Positions 34,798 to 44,233 of a DNA stretch of 63,480 bases are shown piece by piece. Source of the stretch: Clostridium sp. CAG:440 (GTDB lineage: Bacteria; Bacillota; Clostridia; TANB77; CAG-508); the NCBI GenBank assembly GCA_000437215.1, contig FR898648.1, positions 37,172-100,651 on the forward strand, written 5' to 3'. The notes beneath the pieces were generated by a model, which saw only the letters and a program-made list of their open reading frames with translations, was not told the DNA's origin and did not search any database. Each line of letters starts with the position of its first letter. Position 1 is the first letter of the stretch. The position numbers and the translations under genes were made by a program.

Positions 34798-35601
34798 CTA
34801 AATCATCATAAATAATGCATATGCAAATGGTGCTAAAAATATTAAACTATCTATTCTGTCTAACATTCCTCCATGTCCTGGAATTAGGTTACTATAATCT
34901 TTTATATCTACAAATCTTTTTATTGATGATGCTGCAAAGTCACCTATTTGCCCAACTAAACTTAATATAATTGAACATCCTATAATATATATATATGACA
35001 CATTCATACCTAAATATGTATTTATAACATATGTATATATAACAATTGCAACTACTGCCCCAATTGTTCCACCAATACATCCTTCTATAGATTTTTTAGG
35101 GCTTATTTTACTAAATTTATGTTTTCCTATAGCTTTTCCTGTAAAATATGCAAAAATATCTGTTCCCCATGCAGCAAATATTACATACCATATTAATATG
35201 TTTCCATTTTTCATTCCATTTATTAGTGCAACAAAAATTGTAAAAAATACAATATATGCTATTCCAAAAAATGTATATGCAATATCTTTAAAACTTGTTT
35301 TCATCTCTGTTGCAATTACTTGCGCAAAAAGTATTAATAATATAGTTGGAATTGCAAGTGTTACTACTACCCATAAATATGAACTAGGAATTACATGTAA
35401 AAGTGAAATACTTAAACAGCTTAAATAGCCTACCCATTTTACAGGCTTTGCAACTTTTGATACTGCATTAAAATATTCGTCCATTGCAAGTAATGTAATT
35501 ATAGCAAGTGCTATGTCTACAACATATTTATTTCCTATTAAAAATATTGCAAGTACTAAAGGAAACCCTAGTAGTGCTGATGTTACTCTTTTTATATCCA
35601 T
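34798..35601 (-). CDS. cdsA: Phosphatidate cytidylyltransferase
   Basis: 267 aa integral membrane enzyme making CDP-diacylglycerol from CTP and phosphatidate. About seven to eight membrane helices are seen, with AAWGTDIFAYFTGKAIGKHK near residue 140 and the signature S-I-K-R...D-Y-S-N-L-I-P-G-H-G-G-M-L-D-R-I-D-S near the C-terminus. It lies between uppS and rseP; the usual dxr gene between cdsA and rseP is absent (11-base gap). Confidence 0.95.
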   Translation of the reverse strand: MDIKRVTSALLGFPLVLAIFLIGNKYVVDIALAIITLLAMDEYFNAVSKVAKPVKWVGYLSCLSISLLHVIPSSYLWVVVTLAIPTILLILFAQVIATEMKTSFKDIAYTFFGIAYIVFFTIFVALINGMKNGNILIWYVIFAAWGTDIFAYFTGKAIGKHKFSKISPKKSIEGCIGGTIGAVVAIVIYTYVINTYLGMNVSYIYIIGCSIILSLVGQIGDFAASSIKRFVDIKDYSNLIPGHGGMLDRIDSLIFLAPFAYALFMMI

Positions 35602-35626
35602 TTTTTCATTCCTTTCAACTAATTAG

Positions 35627-36340
35627 TTAATTTGCCCCGAATTTTCTTGTTCTTTTTTGATATTCTATAATTGCATTGTCTAAATCTTCTTCAGTAAAAT
35701 CTGGCCAATTTTTCTCTACAAAAAGTAATTCTGAATATACTGATTGCCATGGTAAAAAATTACTTAATCTCATCTCACCACTTGTTCTAATAACAAGGTC
35801 TGGATCTGGCTCATCTTTTGTATATAATTCTTTTGAAATCGCCTCTTCGTTTATTTGTTCTAATTCAATTCTTCCTTCTTTATATTCAGTTGCAATTTTT
35901 TTCATTGCTTTTACTATTTCGTCTCTACCACCATAGTTTATAGCTATGTTAAATGTTATTCCTGTATTATTTTTGGTTCTTTCTACACATTCTTCCATGC
36001 TTTTTTGCATTGCTTTTGATAATGCTTTTTTATCTCCTAAAAATTTTACTTTTATATTTTCACTGTCTGCCCTTTTAGAATAATCATTTAGATAGCTTTG
36101 AAATAAAAACATTAATGCTTTTACCTCATCTTCTGCTCTTTTCCAGTTTTCTGTAGAAAAGGCATATACTGTAATATATTCAAGTCCAATACTATTTGCA
36201 TACCTAACTATTTTTTCTAAAGTTTTTGCACCTTCTTTATGTCCAAATGCTGCTTGTTTCCCTCTTGCTTTTGCCCACCTTCTATTTCCATCCATTATAA
36301 TTGCTATGTGTTTTGGCATGCTTTCTTTATTAAATTTCAT
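35627..36340 (-). CDS. uppS: Undecaprenyl diphosphate synthase
   Basis: 237 aa cis-prenyltransferase that makes the C55 lipid carrier for peptidoglycan. The catalytic motif is IAIIMDGNRRWAKARG (residues 12-27), with YAFSTENWKR near 71 and the C-terminal D-L-V-I-R-T-S-G-E-M-R-L-S-N-F-L-P-W-Q near 190. It precedes cdsA and follows ispA. Length is normal. Confidence 0.97.
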   Translation of the reverse strand: MKFNKESMPKHIAIIMDGNRRWAKARGKQAAFGHKEGAKTLEKIVRYANSIGLEYITVYAFSTENWKRAEDEVKALMFLFQSYLNDYSKRADSENIKVKFLGDKKALSKAMQKSMEECVERTKNNTGITFNIAINYGGRDEIVKAMKKIATEYKEGRIELEQINEEAISKELYTKDEPDPDLVIRTSGEMRLSNFLPWQSVYSELLFVEKNWPDFTEEDLDNAIIEYQKRTRKFGAN

Positions 36341-36348
36341 ATTATCAC

Positions 36349-37237
36349 CTATTTATTTCTATTTGCTATGTATAAGGCAAGTTCTTTTAAAAACTCTCCT
36401 TTTTCTCCATAACAGTTAATTATTTCTATTGCTTCTTTTGTTATTTTATTTAATATTTCTTTAGCACCTTCAAGTCCATATTTTGATACATATGTACATT
36501 TTCCATGTTCTTTGTCATTTCCAACTGGTTTTCCTAAAATTTTTTCATTTCCTTCTTCTGATAATATATCATCTTTTATTTGAAATGCCAAACCTATTTT
36601 TTCTGAATATGTTGTTAATTTTTCTAAGTCTTCTTTTGGTGCATTTGCAAGTATTGCTCCCATTCTAACTGATAGTTTTAAAAATGCCCCTGTTTTGTTT
36701 TTATGAATATATTCTAAGTAATCTTTACTTATTGGTTTTCCTTCATATTCTGTGTCAACATACTCTCCTGCAATCATTCTATCTACTGCAAGTGTAAATT
36801 CATTAAAAATTTTAATTTTGTCTTGTAATTCTTCTTTTTTAGAATTTTTTAAATCTTCACTTATTAATATATATGCATTATTTAACAATCCGGTCTCCTG
36901 CAAGTATTGCTGTTGCCTCGTTAAAAGCTTTATGATTTGTTGGCTTTCCATGTCTTAAGTCATCATTATCTATTCCTGGTAAATCATCATGTATTAATGA
37001 AAAATTATGTACCATTTCGATTGCAACTGCATATGTCATACAGTTATTAACATCATTTTTAAATAATTTGTAAGTTGCAAGTAACAAAATTGGTCTTAAT
37101 CTTTTGCCTCCTGCCATTAAACTATATTCCATAGAATTGTTTAATATTTTTTCTGGACAATCTTCATGTCTTACATATTTTTCTAATTCATTGTTTATTA
37201 TTTTTTGATATTTACTTAATTCTTGCTTGAAATCCAT
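36349..37237 (-). CDS. ispA: Polyprenyl (farnesyl) diphosphate synthase (+1 recoded)
   Basis: All-trans prenyl synthase condensing IPP with DMAPP/GPP. The first segment from ATG 37237 has GGKRLRPILLL, the first aspartate-rich motif S-L-I-H-D-D-L-P-G-I-D-N-D-D-L-R, then HKAFNEATAILAGD, and meets CGG at 36892-36890. The zero frame stops four codons later. Skipping the C reads A-G-D-G-L-L-N-N-A-Y, as in orthologues (AGDALL), and continues to the second motif F-Q-I-K-D-D-I-L and a normal C-terminus. The recoded protein is about 295 aa, the standard length. It is placed between frr and uppS in the isoprenoid/lipid block. Confidence 0.93.
36890..36892 (-). other. +1 recoding site (CGG) in ispA
   Basis: Codon 116 is CGG in the context GGA-GAC-CGG-ATT. 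Reading GAC-(C)-GGA-TTG-TTA restores the second half of the enzyme. Confidence 0.9.
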
Positions 37238-37266
37238 TTTTATTCCTTCTTAAATTTAATAATTTA

Positions 37267-37815
37267 CTATACTGACATTATTTCTTTTTCTTTGTTTTCT
37301 AGTATTTTATCAACTTCTTCTATTTTTTTGTCTGTTAATTTTTGTATGTCATTTTCTGCATTTTTTAGCTCGTCTTCTGTTATTTCAGAATTTTTTTGTT
37401 TTGTTTTTGCTTCATCAATTCCGTCTCTTCTAACAGCTCTTACTGCAACTTTTGCTTCTTCTGCCATTTTCTTTATGTCTTTTACTAGTTCTTTTCTTCT
37501 TTCTTCTGTTAATTCTGGAAATGCAAGTCTTATTACTTTTCCATCATTATTTGGATTTATTCCTATGTCTGATGCAAGTATTGCTTTTTCTATATCTTTT
37601 AAAACACTTACATCCCATGGTTGGATTACAATTAATCTTGCTTCTGGAACAGAAACTCCTGCTACTTGATTTATTGGTGTTGGTGTTCCATAGTAATCTA
37701 TTTTTACTTTGTTTAATATTGCAGGGTTTGCTCTTCCTGCTCTTACTTCTGATAATTTTTCTTCATATACACTTATTGTTTTATTCATTCTTTCTTCTAT
37801 ATTTTTATAATCCAT
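37267..37815 (-). CDS. frr: Ribosome recycling factor
   Basis: 182 aa. The pattern SEVRAGRANPAILNKVKIDYYGTPTPINQVA near residues 23-53 and the C-terminal DELKNAENDIQKLTDKKIEEVDKILENKEKEIM helix are canonical. It splits post-termination ribosomes together with EF-G. It lies 22 bases downstream of pyrH, the conserved pair. Confidence 0.97.
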   Translation of the reverse strand: MDYKNIEERMNKTISVYEEKLSEVRAGRANPAILNKVKIDYYGTPTPINQVAGVSVPEARLIVIQPWDVSVLKDIEKAILASDIGINPNNDGKVIRLAFPELTEERRKELVKDIKKMAEEAKVAVRAVRRDGIDEAKTKQKNSEITEDELKNAENDIQKLTDKKIEEVDKILENKEKEIMSV

Positions 37816-37837
37816 TATTCTTTCCTCCTAAAATTTA

Positions 37838-38554
37838 CTAACTTACTATTGTTCCTATTTTTTCACCTTTAACAGCTCTTACAATATTTTGTGGGTCAGC
37901 TATTCCAAATACTAAAAGTGGAATATTATTATCTCTACACATTGCTGTTGCTGTTGAATCCATAACTTTTAAATCTTTATTTAACACATCTATATATGAA
38001 ATTTCTTCAAATTTTGTTGCATTTGGGTCTAGTTTTGGATCTGCAGAATATACCGCATCTATTGATTTTCCAAGAAGTATTACTTCTGCATTCATTTCTG
38101 TAGCACGAAGTGCTGCTGCTGTATCTGTTGTAAAATAAGGGTGTCCTGTACCACATGCAAATATTACAACTCTACCTTTTTCTAAATGTTTCATTGCTTT
38201 TCTTTGTATAAATGGTTCTGCTATTTCCCTCATTTCTATTGATGTTTGTACTCTAGAATAAACTCCTCTTGCTTCTAATGCATCTTGAAGTGCAAGCCCA
38301 TTCATTGCTGTTGCAAGCATTCCCATATAGTCTGCTGTGGTCCTTTCCATTTGATGTCCATTTCTTCCACGCCAGAAGTTTCCACCTCCAACTACTATTC
38401 CTACTTTTACTCCTAAATCAACTATTTCTTTTATTTTATCACATATTTCTCCTACTGTTTTTGCATCTACTCCATTTCCTTTGCTTCCTGCTAATGCTTC
38501 TCCACTTAATTTTAAAAGAACTCTTTTATATTTTAGTTCTGACAACTTTAACAA
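37838..38554 (-). CDS. pyrH: Uridylate kinase
   Basis: 238 aa, hexameric amino-acid-kinase-fold UMP kinase. Motifs are YKRVLLKLSGEALAG near residue 8, GIVVGGGNFWRGRNG near 51, TGHPYFTTDTAAALRATEM near 136, and DPKLDPNATKFEEISY near 175. It heads the pyrH-frr-ispA-uppS-cdsA-rseP block (translation and lipid-carrier genes). Confidence 0.97.
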   Translation of the reverse strand: MLKLSELKYKRVLLKLSGEALAGSKGNGVDAKTVGEICDKIKEIVDLGVKVGIVVGGGNFWRGRNGHQMERTTADYMGMLATAMNGLALQDALEARGVYSRVQTSIEMREIAEPFIQRKAMKHLEKGRVVIFACGTGHPYFTTDTAAALRATEMNAEVILLGKSIDAVYSADPKLDPNATKFEEISYIDVLNKDLKVMDSTATAMCRDNNIPLLVFGIADPQNIVRAVKGEKIGTIVS

Positions 38555-38694
38555 CTCCTTTTAATTATATTTTTACTTTCGCCATTTTATCATAAATAAA
38601 ATAAAAATGGTAGTAAAATATGATAATTTTTTAAAATTCTGGTAATTTGCCTTATTTTATGGTATACTTAAGTTATTGTAAGGAGCTAAAATTT

Positions 38695-40312
38695 ATGGAT
38701 ATAGAAAATTTATATAATGATATTAATTTAATAGATATAGAAGATGCCAAAAAAGATATAGGACGTGCTTATAATTTTCTTTCTAAAGCCCATAATAAAT
38801 ACCCTAGCTTAGATGGTTACCAACTGTTATCTTTTACTGAACTAAATTTTATAAAAGATTCTCAAGAATACTATAAAATTATAGATAGATTATCTGGTAT
38901 TAAAGTTCAATTATTGGCAAGAGATTATCTATTGGAAAATGAACAATTTTTAAAACATTTATATCAAAAATTTTCTAATAAAAAAATACCAGATGATGAT
39001 GGAATTTATACATATGACCTAAAAAAATCAACAAACTTACTTGTAAGAAGCTTATTATATAACTTAAGAGAAAAATATAAAAAATATGGACTTAATCCTA
39101 CTACGCAAGAAGAATATGAATATTTAAAAAACTCATTGCAATATTGTAAAGATGATTTATTAAAATTTCAAAAAGATGATAATATTAAAATTTTGCAATA
39201 TACCTACAATTATTTAAATGAACATGGAGCTTTAGACCTTCTTTGTAACAGTCAAGAAAAGCAGCTAAAAATTTTATGGTTAGAAGATTTAGGGTATGTT
39301 ACAAAACCAGATAAAAACCACCCAGATGATATTGGAATTGAAAAGTTTTTTTCAGAAGAATATTTAAAAACTCTTCCAATAGACGAGCTTTCTGCTTTAA
39401 ATATATTTTGGCAAAATAAATATTCAAAAGAAATAAATTCAACTGGATTTGGCTATTTTGTTTTTCAGCAGTTAAACTTACTAAAAGATTTTCCAAATAC
39501 TAATTTATCATTAGATGATGAGACAATAAAAAAACTTCTTACTAAATATCGTTTATTAAAATACTTAGCTAAAAATATATATAAAAGAAATTTACAGGGA
39601 AAATCTTATAATTCCTTATCTTCTGAATTTTCATTTGATTATAATCATACGTTTTCTAAATTATTTCCTAATTTCCCAAATTCCTTAGAAGATGATTTAT
39701 CAATGTGTTTTGAAAGATTTATAGCTGCTGAAAATACTTATTCAATAAAAAATAATTTAATATGTGGTATAATTATGGATTTTGTTGACAATAAAAAACT
39801 TAAAAATTGGGGTTATATAAACGAAAACGAAAATGGTAAACCAAATACCATACAAGATAATTCCAAAAAAATTATTATTGGTATAGATTATCCTCGGATT
39901 AAATAGACCAATTTGTGTTCATGTTGACAAAGATATGATGGTTGATGCTTTAATTAATATGAAACAAACAATTATGATGCCTGTATACGAAGGAAATAAT
40001 GATTTTATGGTTATAAATCCAAATAGAGAAGGAATTGTAAAAAATAGTTATTTGCAAAACCATATTACACTTCCTTTAGAAAAAAGACATAAAATTTTTC
40101 TAAGGCAAAAAAAATTAATAGAAGAAAATTCAAAACATGATTTAATAGAACATTTACAGTTTTTAGCAAATCCAGATAAATTTCCAAAACACCTAAAAGA
40201 TAAAAATCAAAAAAGAGTTAGAAAATATGTAAATATGGGAAATGGCGTAATTTCTACTGAAGAAGAATTAAAAAAATTAAATAAAGCAAATTCTTTTGAT
40301 GAAGAAAGATAA
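38695..40312 (+). CDS. Unknown 538-aa protein (+1 recoded)
   Basis: From ATG 38695 (after GTAAGGAGC) the zero frame encodes 399 residues, then CCT-CGG-ATT-AAA-TAG. Skipping the C of CGG (39895) yields ...IGIDYP-GLNRPICVHVDKDMMVDAL..., which runs another 138 codons to 40312 with no stop. The codon use and composition are the same on both sides. The protein is soluble and rich in Lys/Asn/Leu/Tyr, mostly helical by eye, and without a recognised domain. The C-terminal part (NRPICVHVDKDMM..., TLPLEKRHKIFLRQKKLIEENS) may be a separate small domain. It stands alone between divergent pyrH and the convergent thioesterase gene, with a strong terminator after it. Confidence 0.75.
39895..39897 (+). other. 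+1 recoding site (CGG) in the 38695 gene
   Basis: Context TAT-CCT-CGG-ATT-AAA-TAG. Reading CCT-(C)-GGA-TTA-AAT-AGA opens a further 138-codon frame with the same Lys/Asn-rich codon style. Confidence 0.8.
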
Positions 40313-40351
40313 AAAGCTAATAATGAAGTTTCATTCACTATTAGCTTTTTT
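40311..40351. terminator. Bidirectional terminator at 40.3 kb
   Basis: Perfect 12-bp stem AAAAAGCTAATA / TATTAGCTTTTT (40311-40322, 40339-40350) between convergent genes. Confidence 0.8.
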
Positions 40352-41080
40352 CTAATTTTGCAACTCTACAATACTATGTAATACCTTTAAATCTTCACTA
40401 TATATTGCAACAATATATTTTTCATCTTGCTTTACATATTTACATACAACATTTTGTACTAATTTAATTTCCTTTTTATAAGTAACTCTAACATTATTAA
40501 AAATTTGCTCATCATATACATTTTGTGGTAATGCTTCATATGCCAAATCTAAATATCGTAAATTATGCATATGTCTATTTACATCTATATCACTTCTTCT
40601 AACTTTATAATTTATAAAACTTTCATAATTATTAGGTTCTTTTAATTTTTCTAGTTCTAAAATATTAAATACAGATTTACCTTCTTCTGGATTATATTTT
40701 GCAATTAAACTCTCTTCTACTTTTGCAATTTTATTTTTTTCCACATTTATTAGTAACCATTTTGATGTTGCTATAGCACATAATTGTTTATTTTCATCAT
40801 AGACTTCAAAATCTCTATAAGAATAACATTTGTTAGTATATCTTGACCATGTATCTATATTTATTTTTTGTCCATATTTTGGTCTTTTTATAACCTGAAG
40901 TTTCCATTCTAATAAAACCCATGTTACTTTTGTTTGCTCTACTGTATTTACACCATAGCCTGCACTATCTGAGTGATATGCTGCAATATTTTCTAGTCTT
41001 TCTAATAATGCAGTATTAGTTATTTCATTGTTTTTTCCTATGTCTTTTAATCCTATTTCAAATTGTTTTTTGTATATCAT
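40352..41080 (-). CDS. Acyl-ACP thioesterase
   Basis: 242 aa with two hotdog domains, as in FatA/FatB-type bacterial acyl-ACP thioesterases that release fatty acids. The N-terminal domain has NTALLERLENIAAYHSDSAGYG near residue 21 and W-V-L-L-E-W-K-L near 51. The second begins near 155 with Y-K-V-R-R-S-D-I-D-V-N-R-H-M-H-N-L-R-Y-L-D-L, which carries the Asp/Asn/His catalytic region. It is 15 bases downstream of the pgi frame on the same strand. Confidence 0.88.
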   Translation of the reverse strand: MIYKKQFEIGLKDIGKNNEITNTALLERLENIAAYHSDSAGYGVNTVEQTKVTWVLLEWKLQVIKRPKYGQKINIDTWSRYTNKCYSYRDFEVYDENKQLCAIATSKWLLINVEKNKIAKVEESLIAKYNPEEGKSVFNILELEKLKEPNNYESFINYKVRRSDIDVNRHMHNLRYLDLAYEALPQNVYDEQIFNNVRVTYKKEIKLVQNVVCKYVKQDEKYIVAIYSEDLKVLHSIVELQN

Positions 41081-41095
41081 TTTTTTGCCTTTCTT

Positions 41096-42403
41096 TTAAT
41101 ACCCTGGTTTTTTTAATAATTTAAACATATTCTTTTTATATTCTTCAACTCCTGGTTGATTAAATGGATTTACTTCAAGAAGCATACAAGACATTGCACA
41201 TGATTTTTCAAAGAAATATATTAGCTCACCAATTGATAACTCATCTAATTTTTCTAATTCTATAACAACATTTGGAACATCTCCATCAACATGTGCTTTT
41301 ATTGTTCCTTCCATAGCTTTTTTATTTATATAGTCTAAGTCTTTTCCTGCTAAATAGTTTAGCCCATCTAAATTATCTTCATCTGCATTTACAGTTATAT
41401 TTGACTCTGGTGTTTTTATAGTTATTACTGTTTCAAATAAATTTCTTCTTCCTTCTTGTATATATTGTCCCATAGAGTGCAAGTCTGTTGTAAAGTCAAC
41501 TCCTGCAGGGAATATTCCTTTTTGTTCTTTTCCTTCACTTTCGCCAAATAGTTGTTTCCACCATTCTGTAAAATAATGCATTTTTGGCTCATAATTTACA
41601 AGTATTTCTATATTTTTATATAATTTGTACATTATATTTCTTACTACTGCGTATTTGTAGCAATCATTATATTTTAAATCTGAGTCATTAAATCTTTCTT
41701 TAGCAATTCTTGCACCTTCCATAAGTTTGTCTATATCAATTCCAGCTGTTGCAATTGGAAGTAATCCTACTGCTGTTAATACAGAATATCTTCCACCAAC
41801 ATTGTCAGGTATAACAAATCTTTCATACCCTTCTTCATCTGATAGTGTTTTTAGTGCTCCTTTTTCTTTGTCTGTTGTTACATAAATTCTGCTTCTTGCT
41901 TCATCTATTCCATATTTATTTTCTAATATTTCTCTAAATATTCTAAATGCAATTCCTGGCTCTGTTGTTGTTCCAGATTTTGAAATAACATTTACAGAAA
42001 AATCTTTATTTCCTATATAATTTATTAAATCATTTATATAGTTTGGACTTAGGTTATTTCCTGCATATAAAATTTGTGGAAATTTTCTTTGTTTGTCTGT
42101 TTGCATATTATAAAATGTATTTGTTAAAGACTCTATTACAGCTCTTGCACCTAAGTATGATCCTCCTATTCCAATAACTACTAAAATATCTGATTCTTTT
42201 TTTATTTTTTTAGCAGCTTTTTTTATTCTTGCAAATTCTTTTTTATCATAATTTGTTGGTAATTCAAGCCATCCAACAAAGTCATTTGGATCATTTGCTC
42301 TTTTATGCAAGTCATTATGTATTTTTTCAACCTTGTCTTTATATTCCATTATTGTTTTATTTGAAATTTGTGTGTTTTTTAAACTAACATTAATATTTGC
42401 CAT
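41096..42403 (-). CDS. pgi: Glucose-6-phosphate isomerase
   Basis: 435 aa from ATG 42403, preceded by AGAGG. An upstream in-frame start would add 15 residues without a good ribosome binding site. Motifs are GIGGSYLGARAVIESL near residue 77, SKSGTTTEPGIAFR near 148, the GGRYSVLTAVGLLP block near 200, and the active-site Lys region ...GVEEYKKNMFKLL at the C-terminus. Length matches the short Firmicutes/Thermotoga type. It is central to glycolysis. Confidence 0.96.
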   Translation of the reverse strand: MANINVSLKNTQISNKTIMEYKDKVEKIHNDLHKRANDPNDFVGWLELPTNYDKKEFARIKKAAKKIKKESDILVVIGIGGSYLGARAVIESLTNTFYNMQTDKQRKFPQILYAGNNLSPNYINDLINYIGNKDFSVNVISKSGTTTEPGIAFRIFREILENKYGIDEARSRIYVTTDKEKGALKTLSDEEGYERFVIPDNVGGRYSVLTAVGLLPIATAGIDIDKLMEGARIAKERFNDSDLKYNDCYKYAVVRNIMYKLYKNIEILVNYEPKMHYFTEWWKQLFGESEGKEQKGIFPAGVDFTTDLHSMGQYIQEGRRNLFETVITIKTPESNITVNADEDNLDGLNYLAGKDLDYINKKAMEGTIKAHVDGDVPNVVIELEKLDELSIGELIYFFEKSCAMSCMLLEVNPFNQPGVEEYKKNMFKLLKKPGY

Positions 42404-42457
42404 AAAAATACCTCTTTTCTTTAGATTATTTAAACGTATTATATACAAATATTATTT

Positions 42458-43621
42458 TTATTTCAAGACTTCGTCTAATACTTTTGCAAAATACTTCATA
42501 CTTGTTTGACATTGCTCTAAAGTATTTCCTGTAGCCCCCACTTCTATTATACTAGCATATTTTCCTGCATGCTGATTATACCTATATTTTGTAAGCATTA
42601 TAGGTTTAAAAAGTCCTGGATACATTTCCTCTGCCTTTTGCTGAACTTTTATTGCAAATTTTAAATTTTGGTTCCAATTTGGGTGCCAAAGTCCACCTTC
42701 ATTTGTACCAACTACAAACATTATTTGTGCTGCAATGTCATTTTCTCCTATTTTTACAATTGGTGCATAGTCACTTCTACTCCCTATTGCATCTCTATGT
42801 ATATCAAAAATAATATCTGAAGGATTTGTTTTTAAAATTTCTTGCACTGTTCCAAGCGAATGTGTGTATGAGCCATTATATGCTGGGTAATCATGGTAAG
42901 TTTTGTCATGTGTTACATTTATTCCATATTGTTTTAAACTATTTTCTAATTCATCTCCAACCTTTGCAACTGTAAAGTTTAAATCTGTTGTTCTATAATT
43001 TCCTGTTGGTGTGTATGGATTTTTTTCACTTGCTGTATAGCTTTCACATGTATGTGTATGAAATAATAAAATATTTTTATTGTTTATTTCTATATTTGGC
43101 TCTAACATTTCCTCTGTTAATTCATAAGATGTTTCATTTTTTATTTTTACATTTTGGTATTGTACATTGGATTTTAATGCTATTGGGTTATTTGTTATAA
43201 CCTCAGTTTTTTCTCCTGCTTTTGCAATTTCTTGGCTAGTATTTTGTTCTTCTATTTTGGCTGTTTCTTGATTATTATTTGTTTGCTCTTCATTTTCACC
43301 TTGAATTTCATTTATGTCTTTTTCTTCAAAACTTTCTATTGCTACTATTTGTCTTTTTAAAATATCTTCATATAAATTAAACTCCTCTTTTATTCCTGTT
43401 TTTCCTTCTTCCCCTTCCTTGCAAACTTCAGCTACAACTGGAAGTTCAGTATCTATACATTCTAATAAATTTCCTTTTATAATTTTTTTCGATATCTGGT
43501 TGTTTTCTATTTTTATTCCAGATACTCCTTTATATAAACATATTACTATTAATATAAATATTATTAGTTCTATTAGGTATTTTACAACGTCTTTAATTTT
43601 TAGTACTGTAACATTAAACAT
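42458..43621 (-). CDS. spoIIP: Stage II sporulation protein P
   Basis: 387 aa from ATG 43621, preceded by CAAGGAGA. An N-terminal membrane helix (about residues 13-33) anchors it, followed by a Glu/Asn-rich linker (residues 85-145). The amidase/endopeptidase domain has LLFHTHTCESY near 185, the H-S-L-G-T-V segment near 252, FDIHRDAIG near 272 and IIEVGATGNT near 358. This matches SpoIIP, which degrades septal peptidoglycan during engulfment with SpoIID and SpoIIM. It is evidence of endospore formation. Confidence 0.92.
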   Translation of the reverse strand: MFNVTVLKIKDVVKYLIELIIFILIVICLYKGVSGIKIENNQISKKIIKGNLLECIDTELPVVAEVCKEGEEGKTGIKEEFNLYEDILKRQIVAIESFEEKDINEIQGENEEQTNNNQETAKIEEQNTSQEIAKAGEKTEVITNNPIALKSNVQYQNVKIKNETSYELTEEMLEPNIEINNKNILLFHTHTCESYTASEKNPYTPTGNYRTTDLNFTVAKVGDELENSLKQYGINVTHDKTYHDYPAYNGSYTHSLGTVQEILKTNPSDIIFDIHRDAIGSRSDYAPIVKIGENDIAAQIMFVVGTNEGGLWHPNWNQNLKFAIKVQQKAEEMYPGLFKPIMLTKYRYNQHAGKYASIIEVGATGNTLEQCQTSMKYFAKVLDEVLK

Positions 43622-43673
43622 ATATTTTCTCCTTGTCATAAGTGTCTTATAATATTTATATTCATAAAAACAA

Positions 43674-43707
43674 AAAAAATGCTTAAAGTTATACTTTAAG
43701 CATTTTT
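43674..43707 (-). terminator. Terminator upstream of spoIIP
   Basis: Stem AAAAAATGCTTAAAGT / ACTTTAAGCATTTTT at 43674-43689 and 43693-43707, four bases past the stop of the 43711-44049 gene. Confidence 0.8.
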
Positions 43708-43710
43708 ATA

Positions 43711-44049
43711 TTATACATTTTTCCAAAACCAATCTAAACTATTATCTATACTTTTTTTATTCTTTGCTTTTGCTTCAATATCATCAACCCATAAGTATGA
43801 GAAAAATGATATTAAAATAAATACAAAGTCGATTGCTATACATCTTGATAGTGTTTCTGACATATATCTTAGGTCTTCTGATAATGTTGTAAATTGTGCT
43901 ACATGCATTACTAGTATTAATAAATAAGCTACTAAAGGTATTGCAGCTACATAACTTTTTTTAATTTCTTGTGCTAAAAATATTAAAAGAACTGTTGCAA
44001 ATAACATTAGTAATAATGTTAATGGATTTGACATATCTAATAAAAACAT
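43711..44049 (-). CDS. Small integral membrane protein, unknown
   Basis: 112 aa with three predicted membrane helices (residues about 6-27, 33-50, 72-92) and a charged C-terminus DDIEAKAKNKKSIDNSLDWFW. The ATG follows ATAGGAGG. No family is recognised. It forms a single-gene transcript with its own terminator, next to spoIIP. Confidence 0.7.
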   Translation of the reverse strand: MFLLDMSNPLTLLLMLFATVLLIFLAQEIKKSYVAAIPLVAYLLILVMHVAQFTTLSEDLRYMSETLSRCIAIDFVFILISFFSYLWVDDIEAKAKNKKSIDNSLDWFWKNV

Positions 44050-44233
44050 TGTTTTTTCCTCCTATTTTTCTTTAGTTATTGTAAATATAATATCACTTAT
44101 TACATTATTTAGCAATATTTATCAATTTACATTTTCATTACATTTATATTGCTGCTTTGTTACATTTTTATTACGTTACATTTTGCAATTAATAGTTATA
44201 GTTGCATTTTTTATTATGTTATTTATTAAATTT
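44050..44233. other. Gene-free 184-bp AT-rich region
   Basis: It contains irregular repeats of TTACATTT/TTACA-type motifs (for example 44126-44146 and 44160-44180). I see no ORF, RNA or clear hairpin in it. Confidence 0.4.
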
